Notes under the pieces: model-generated | Told to the model about the DNA's origin: nothing | The model's database searches: none | Seen by the model: only the letters and a program-made list of their open reading frames with translations | Assembly (NCBI GenBank): GCA_050010115.1 | Contig: JBEKLQ010000092.1 | Coordinates: 1-16,832 of the forward strand | Direction of reading: 5' to 3' | Length of the DNA: 16,832 nt | From: JAKACA01 sp050010115 | GTDB taxonomy: Bacteria > Actinomycetota > Acidimicrobiia > Acidimicrobiales > Bog-793 | Program-made: the position numbers and the translations under genes | Part shown: in pieces, positions 13,592-16,832 of the stretch | How the letters are laid out: every line of letters starts with the position of its first letter | How positions within the stretch are numbered: position 1 is the stretch's first letter

Positions 13592-14062
13592 TTGGCGGTG
13601 CACGAGACCGCAGCGGCGCTGTCAGCCGCGCTGCAACGAGTCGGCGACCGCTGGACCCTGCTCGTGGTATCGGCCCTGCTCGACGGAGCCCAGCGCTATG
13701 GCGAGCTGCAAGAAGCGGTGCCGGGCATCGCGACGAACGTGCTGTCGAGCCGCCTCAAGGAGCTGGAACGGCAGGGCCTGATCGCGGTGCGGCCGTATTC
13801 CGACCGCCCGTTGAGGCTCGAGTACGAGCTGACCTCGGTGGGGGCCGAGCTGGCGGACGTCATGAAACTGCTCGCCTCCTGGGGAGCAAACTCGCTGAAC
13901 GACACCGGGGACTCGGGCCCGCCGCCAGCCGGCAGGAGCGATGCTGAGCCATCGGAGGTTGGGCCGCCGGCTCACTCCTTGTGCGGCACGCCGCTGGAGG
14001 TTCGTTACTGGTGCCCGACCTGCCAGCAGGTCGCCGAGGATGACGATGAGGTGTGGGCGTGA
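13592..14062 (+). CDS. HxlR-family winged-helix regulator with cysteine-bearing tail
   Basis: The 156-residue product is an HxlR-type transcription factor. The winged helix spans about 8-95, with DRWTLLVVSALLDGAQRYGEL, quoted by its parts DRWTLLVV and GAQRYGELQEAVPGI, then NVLSSRLKELERQGLI and the wing YELTSVGAEL. After a Pro/Gly-rich linker (105-127) the C-terminus carries His128, Cys131, Cys141 and Cys144 in HSLCG and WCPTC, a possible zinc or redox-sensing ribbon. Plain HxlR proteins end near residue 110-120, so this tail is extra, though it occurs in some actinobacterial members. The TTG at 13592 is chosen because GGAGG lies 8 bases upstream; a GTG at 13598 is the alternative. It is divergent from the protease gene and probably controls it. 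Confidence 0.9.
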   Translation: MAVHETAAALSAALQRVGDRWTLLVVSALLDGAQRYGELQEAVPGIATNVLSSRLKELERQGLIAVRPYSDRPLRLEYELTSVGAELADVMKLLASWGANSLNDTGDSGPPPAGRSDAEPSEVGPPAHSLCGTPLEVRYWCPTCQQVAEDDDEVWA

Positions 14063-14130
14063 CCGTCGACGCCAGGATTCGGACCGGGCCGTTCGTCCCG
14101 TTGCCGCCGGGCGATTCTGGGGGTGTTCAG

Positions 14131-14143
14131 CGCTCGGCGAGCG
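14131..14143. terminator. Short hairpin between convergent regulator and methyltransferase genes
   Basis: CGCTCG-G-CGAGCG is a perfect 6-bp palindrome with a single central base, so about 5 pairs can form. It lies directly before the minus-strand methyltransferase stop codon at 14144 in the 81-base convergent gap after the HxlR gene. No T-run is present, so a terminator role is only plausible. Confidence 0.3.
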
Positions 14144-14935
14144 TCAGCGTTGGCAGAGGATCTCGCCATGGATCATCACGAGCCAGGCGTCGGGCGCTTC
14201 CGCCCAGCGGCGCCAGCCCTCGGCGATCCGGGTGAGCTCGTCGGTGTCGGAGAGCCCGAGCTCGATCGCCCGCTCGCCGAATGTCGACGAGGTCGTCCGT
14301 TCGGCCCACAGATCCGCCCACCACTCGCGCACCTCCGGAGTGGCCGCGCACCAGGTACTGGCAGAGCAACTGACACCGGAGAAACCTGCCTCCGTCGCCC
14401 ACGACAACAGCCGCCGCCCGGCGTCGGGCTCGCCACCGTTGCGCCGGGCGACGCTGCAGTACAGCTCCAGCCAGCGGTCGAGCATCGGTTCGTGGGGCCA
14501 CCACGCCTGGCCGTGGAAGTCGCCGTCCCGCGCGGCGACGGTTCCTTCGGGCCGGCACACACGCCGCATCTCGCTGAGGACCTGGACCGGGTGCGGCACA
14601 TGCTGCAGCACTTGATGAGCGTGGACGACGTCGAACGTGGCGTCGTCGAACGGGAGTGACTCGGCATCGGCCTGTTGGAACTCGACGTTGCCGACGCCAG
14701 CCTCCTCGCACGTCCCGCGCGCCTCGTCGAGGATGCCGCCGGCGGCGTCGATCGCGACCACGTGCCCAGGCGCGACGAGCTGAGCGAGGTCACGGGTGAT
14801 CGTCCCGGGCCCGCATCCGACATCGAGGAGGTCGATCCCGGGCCGCAGGAGCGGCAGAAGGTAGGCCGCTGAGTTCTCAGCGGTCCGCGACCGGTGGGAG
14901 CGGAGGACGCTGTCGTGGTGCCCGTGGGTGTACAC
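14144..14935 (-). CDS. SAM-dependent methyltransferase (class I, UbiE/type 11-like)
   Basis: The 263-residue product is a class I methyltransferase. Motif I is LLDVGCGPGTITRDL (36-50), which binds S-adenosylmethionine, followed by VVAIDAAGG with the acidic ribose-binding residue. ADAESLPFDDATFDVV and HVLQHVP-type text (HQVLQHVPHP) cover motifs II and III. The N-terminus THGHHDSVLRSHRSRTAENSA and the C-terminal half resemble bacterial type 11 enzymes acting on small molecules or quinones, but the substrate is unknown. The GTG at 14935 is used; the ribosome-binding site is poor. It starts 19 bases after the Ddn-like reductase gene on the same strand and is probably co-transcribed with it, so an F420- or quinone-related role is possible but unproven. 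Confidence 0.88.
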   Translation of the reverse strand: MYTHGHHDSVLRSHRSRTAENSAAYLLPLLRPGIDLLDVGCGPGTITRDLAQLVAPGHVVAIDAAGGILDEARGTCEEAGVGNVEFQQADAESLPFDDATFDVVHAHQVLQHVPHPVQVLSEMRRVCRPEGTVAARDGDFHGQAWWPHEPMLDRWLELYCSVARRNGGEPDAGRRLLSWATEAGFSGVSCSASTWCAATPEVREWWADLWAERTTSSTFGERAIELGLSDTDELTRIAEGWRRWAEAPDAWLVMIHGEILCQR

Positions 14936-14954
14936 GACCCAATCTCGTTCTGCC

Positions 14955-15371
14955 CTAGCCGGCGCGGGTGAGCTGAACGACAGGGATGACCCGGGTCGTC
15001 TTCTCCTGGTACTCGCCGAAGCCGGGGTACATCTCCGCCTGTTTGGCGTAGATCCCGTCCCGCTCGTCGCCTTCCAGCGGCTTGGCGGTGGCGTCGAACC
15101 TGTCGGTGCCGACCTCGACGGTCACGGTCGGATTCGCCACGAGGTTGTGGTACCAGTCCGGGTTCGTCGGGGCCCCCGCCTTCGATGCGAACACGTAGAA
15201 CACGCCGTCGCCCGGCAAGTACATCATCGGAGTTGTATGCCGCTTGCCGGACTTCGCGCCCGTGGTCGTGAGGAGCAGTACCGGGGCGCCTTCGAACTGG
15301 CCGCCGACCTTGCCTTCGTTGGCCCGGAACTCGTCGATGATCTTTTGATTCCAACCTTGGTACTCGGGCAC
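14955..15371 (-). CDS. Ddn-like F420-dependent nitroreductase family protein (FDOR-A)
   Basis: The product belongs to the split-beta-barrel deazaflavin (F420)-dependent family that includes mycobacterial Ddn. Features seen are GWNQKIIDEFRANEGKVGG (6-24) followed by FEGAPVLLLTTTGAKSG (26-42), then TTPMMYLPGDG (46-56), and YVFASKAGAPTNPDWYHNL, quoted here as ASKAGAP and PDWYHNLVANP. Members reduce quinones, nitro compounds or other substrates with reduced F420 and often lie at the membrane. From the GTG at 15371 the length is 138 residues, typical of the family, and GCGAGG lies just upstream. The frame is open to a GTG at 15467, adding 32 residues without family similarity. It sits next to two methyltransferase genes, one same-strand and one divergent. 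Confidence 0.88.
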   Translation of the reverse strand: MPEYQGWNQKIIDEFRANEGKVGGQFEGAPVLLLTTTGAKSGKRHTTPMMYLPGDGVFYVFASKAGAPTNPDWYHNLVANPTVTVEVGTDRFDATAKPLEGDERDGIYAKQAEMYPGFGEYQEKTTRVIPVVQLTRAG

Positions 15372-15487
15372 GGCTGCCTCGCCTTCGGGTCGCGGATTCG
15401 TCGGCGCCTGTCTTAGCCGAAGGAAGCGGTTGGCCAGTCCGCTGTCGCTGGAGCGCTGGTTCGCCACGCCGGGAGAGGTCGGGAAGG

Positions 15488-16387
15488 ATGTCGGGCGTGG
15501 AGCCTCGCGACGCCGGTCTGCGCCCTGTCATGGAACGACGGCTGAGCTTCGACGGGGTGGCGGAGATCTATGACCGGGTGCGGCACTCCTATCCACCGCA
15601 GGCGTTGGCCGACCTCTTCCAGTTCTGGCGCAAGGGGACTGGCGATGCGGCGTCTCCGCCCGGAGCTGCGTCCCGTCCGGGCTCCGCATGGCGGGAAGGT
15701 GCCGGCGTGGGGATCGACGTCTTGGAGATCGGGCCCGGAACCGGGAAGGCCACTCGGGCTCTGCTGGATGCCGGAGCGCGGGTCACAGCGGTCGAGTACG
15801 GCCCTCGGCTGGCGGCGTACCTTCGGGAGCAGCTCGGTGACTCGCCGGCGCTGAGCATCATCGGGGGCGCGTTCGAAGAGGTGGCGCTGCCGCTATCAGG
15901 CTTCGACCTCGTGATCGCCGCGACAGCGTTCCACTGGATCGACCCCGCCATCCGTATCGCGAAGTCGATCAACGTCCTCCGCCCGTTGGGCGTGCTGGCG
16001 ACGCTTTCGACGGTGCAGGTGAGGTCGGAGGTGGATCGGGGTTTCTTCGATCGGACGAGCGCGATCTATCGCAAGTATCAGAGCGACGAGGTCGCCGATG
16101 ACCAGCCCCCGGCGCCCGACGAGGTTGTCCCGGGGGAGTTCATTGACTTCCAGGAGCACCCAGGACTGGCGGACGCCGAGCTCCGGCGTTACCGGTGGGA
16201 CCAGTCGTATACGTCGGCCTCCTACGCCGACCTGCTCCGCTCCTACTCGAACATGCAGGTCATGCCGGCCGGGGCTCGAGAGGCGCTGATCAACGAGCTG
16301 TGCGCGCTGATCGACGCGGAGTTCGGGGGAGTGGTCGTGAGGCCGCTCGTAATCGCCCTGGCGATGGCGCGGCGGGCTGTGGGGTGA
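15488..16387 (+). CDS. SAM-dependent methyltransferase with low-complexity insert
   Basis: The 299-residue product is a class I methyltransferase. The N-terminus has ERRLSFDGVAEIYDRVRHSYP, quoted as FDGVAEIYDRVR, typical of a trans-aconitate/type 11-like subgroup. Motif I is VLEIGPGTGKATRALL (78-93), with TAVEYGP (100-106) next and the post-motif FDLVIAATAFHWID. A Gly/Ala/Pro/Ser/Arg-rich stretch at about 50-75 sits between the first helix and motif I and looks like an insertion not needed for the fold. The C-terminal third is family-specific and the substrate is unknown. The ATG at 15488 has GAGAGG 9 bases upstream. A second ATG at 15530 would remove 14 residues that lack similarity. It is divergent from the Ddn-like gene. 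Confidence 0.88.
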   Translation: MSGVEPRDAGLRPVMERRLSFDGVAEIYDRVRHSYPPQALADLFQFWRKGTGDAASPPGAASRPGSAWREGAGVGIDVLEIGPGTGKATRALLDAGARVTAVEYGPRLAAYLREQLGDSPALSIIGGAFEEVALPLSGFDLVIAATAFHWIDPAIRIAKSINVLRPLGVLATLSTVQVRSEVDRGFFDRTSAIYRKYQSDEVADDQPPAPDEVVPGEFIDFQEHPGLADAELRRYRWDQSYTSASYADLLRSYSNMQVMPAGAREALINELCALIDAEFGGVVVRPLVIALAMARRAVG

Positions 16388-16393
16388 TGGTCG

Positions 16394-16415
16394 GCACCGG
16401 ATGGGAGTCCGGTGC
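16394..16415 (+). terminator. Hairpin after the methyltransferase gene, likely terminator
   Basis: GCACCGGA at 16394-16401 pairs perfectly with TCCGGTGC at 16408-16415 across a 6-base loop, 7 bases after the TGA of the methyltransferase gene. Position and strength fit a terminator, but no T-run follows, as is common in high-GC actinobacteria. Confidence 0.55.
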
Positions 16416-16490
16416 AAGGGTGGCTCGATCTGTGGCCCCGGCTCCGCCTGCGGCACGCCGGTGAGTAGGCTGAAGGCCTTGGATCCGTCG

Positions 16491-16547
16491 CTCTGGCGAT
16501 CAGAACCAACGTAAACGGCGGGTTTGCGTCGGTCTGCAACGCCAGAG
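16491..16547. other. Long imperfect stem-loop upstream of tRNA-Lys
   Basis: The 57-base stretch can fold into one extended hairpin. The outer helix is CTCTGGCG (16491-16498) with CGCCAGAG (16540-16547). An inner CAGA/TCTG helix, a bulge, a CC/GG pair and an A-C mismatch follow. The top helix is ACGTAAAC (16509-16516) with GTTTGCGT (16522-16529), containing one G-U pair, closed by GGCGG. About 22 pairs form in total. No coding frame is supported in the 16388-16604 gap. It could be a small RNA, a processing or regulatory structure, or a palindromic repeat element. Confidence 0.5.
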
Positions 16548-16565
16548 TGGCGAACCCAGGGTTGG

Positions 16566-16580
16566 GGCAGTGGAACTGCC
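16566..16580 (+). other. Small hairpin in the leader of tRNA-Lys
   Basis: GGCAGT pairs with ACTGCC around a 3-base GGA loop, ending 24 bases before the tRNA-Lys 5' end. It may be part of the precursor leader or end the preceding structured region. Function is not known. Confidence 0.35.
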
Positions 16581-16604
16581 AAGATCGCCGGCTCACTAGC
16601 CGAC

Positions 16605-16680
16605 GGGCCGCTAGCTCATCGGGTAGAGCAGGGGACTTTTAATCCCAAGGTGCAGGGTTCGAGACCCTGGCGGCCCACCA
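16605..16680 (+). tRNA. tRNA-Lys (anticodon TTT)
   Basis: The 76-base sequence folds as a full tRNA. The acceptor stem is GGGCCGC with GCGGCCC and the D-arm contains TAGCTCATCGGGTAGAGCA. The anticodon loop CTTTTAA carries TTT for lysine, and the T-arm has GGGTTCGAGACCC. The discriminator is A, and the CCA end is encoded at 16678-16680, unlike the tRNA-Ala of this window. The following 152 bases hold no gene I can support and have lower GC (about 55% by hand count) than the rest of the window. Confidence 0.97.
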
Positions 16681-16832
16681 GATACTCCCTGGTCAAACTC
16701 AGTATTAAACTGGCTCTTCTGACGCATCCGTGGGTTCCCTGACCAGCTGAGAAGCGAGCAACGCCGCCTCCTGCCTAGGTTTTCGGACTGTCAAAGGTTC
16801 GAGAAACAGAGCGAGGAGAACGGCATTGCTCG

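Noticed and set aside
14176..15531. A 451-codon minus-strand open frame spanning the Ddn-like and methyltransferase genes
   Set aside because: It is an out-of-frame shadow on the same strand with Arg/Ser/Pro-rich sequence and no family motifs, typical of high-GC DNA.
16394..16470. Resemblance to a cobalamin riboswitch (GGGAGTCCGGTGCAAGGG)
   Set aside because: Only a short GGTGCAA-like segment fits. The conserved B12 box and following core are absent, it sits just after a stop codon, and no cobalamin-related gene follows.
16689..16746. CTGGTCA ... TGACCAG inverted repeat after tRNA-Lys
   Set aside because: The arms are only 7 bases and are 44 bases apart, which is likely by chance and has no supporting context.

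Overview
The window is high-GC chromosomal DNA from an actinobacterium. The evidence is an F420-type (Ddn-like) reductase, a DivIVA-domain coiled-coil protein, an FmdB protein with a long disordered tail under a CIRCE operator, and a SepX/GLPR-like membrane protein beside moeA. Several genes start with GTG or TTG. A deep-branching class such as Acidimicrobiia would fit, but that is inference; no rRNA or other decisive marker is present.

Layout. Positions 1-800 hold tRNA-Ala(CGC) on the minus strand, an 11-bp inverted repeat and a broken DinB/DUF664 gene. From 794 to 4606 four genes run leftward: moeA, moaA, moaC and a three-helix membrane protein resembling SepX/GLPR. The first three supply radical-SAM pterin synthesis and molybdenum insertion. 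In Mycobacterium and Corynebacterium a MoeA-like protein (Glp) and its membrane partner GLPR act in cell division, so this cluster may serve cofactor synthesis, division, or both. Divergent from moeA is an FmdB/Ruc-like zinc-ribbon gene preceded by a near-perfect CIRCE element, which predicts control by the heat-shock repressor HrcA.

From 5053 to 9421 a second leftward operon encodes an AIM24-family protein, TldD, TldE and a PHP-domain phosphoesterase, tightly spaced or overlapping. The tldD reading frame clearly extends beyond its first standard start codon, and its true start is unresolved. A DivIVA-domain coiled-coil protein (9683-10990) is transcribed divergently.

From 11029 to 13499 a leftward group encodes an HtrA-like protease without a signal peptide, a VOC-fold protein and an alpha/beta hydrolase. 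An HxlR-family regulator with a cysteine-bearing tail is divergent from it across a short, AT-richer gap with repeats. From 14144 to 16387 come a methyltransferase and a Ddn-like reductase (leftward) and a second methyltransferase (rightward). The last 450 bases hold several predicted stem-loops, tRNA-Lys(TTT) with an encoded CCA, and a stretch of lower GC.

Most genes are housekeeping or generic. The most notable points are the CIRCE-fmdB pairing, the moeA-SepX/GLPR-like linkage, the tldD start anomaly, and the long imperfect stem-loop before tRNA-Lys. No CRISPR array, transposase, integrase or recognisable secondary-metabolite cluster was seen.
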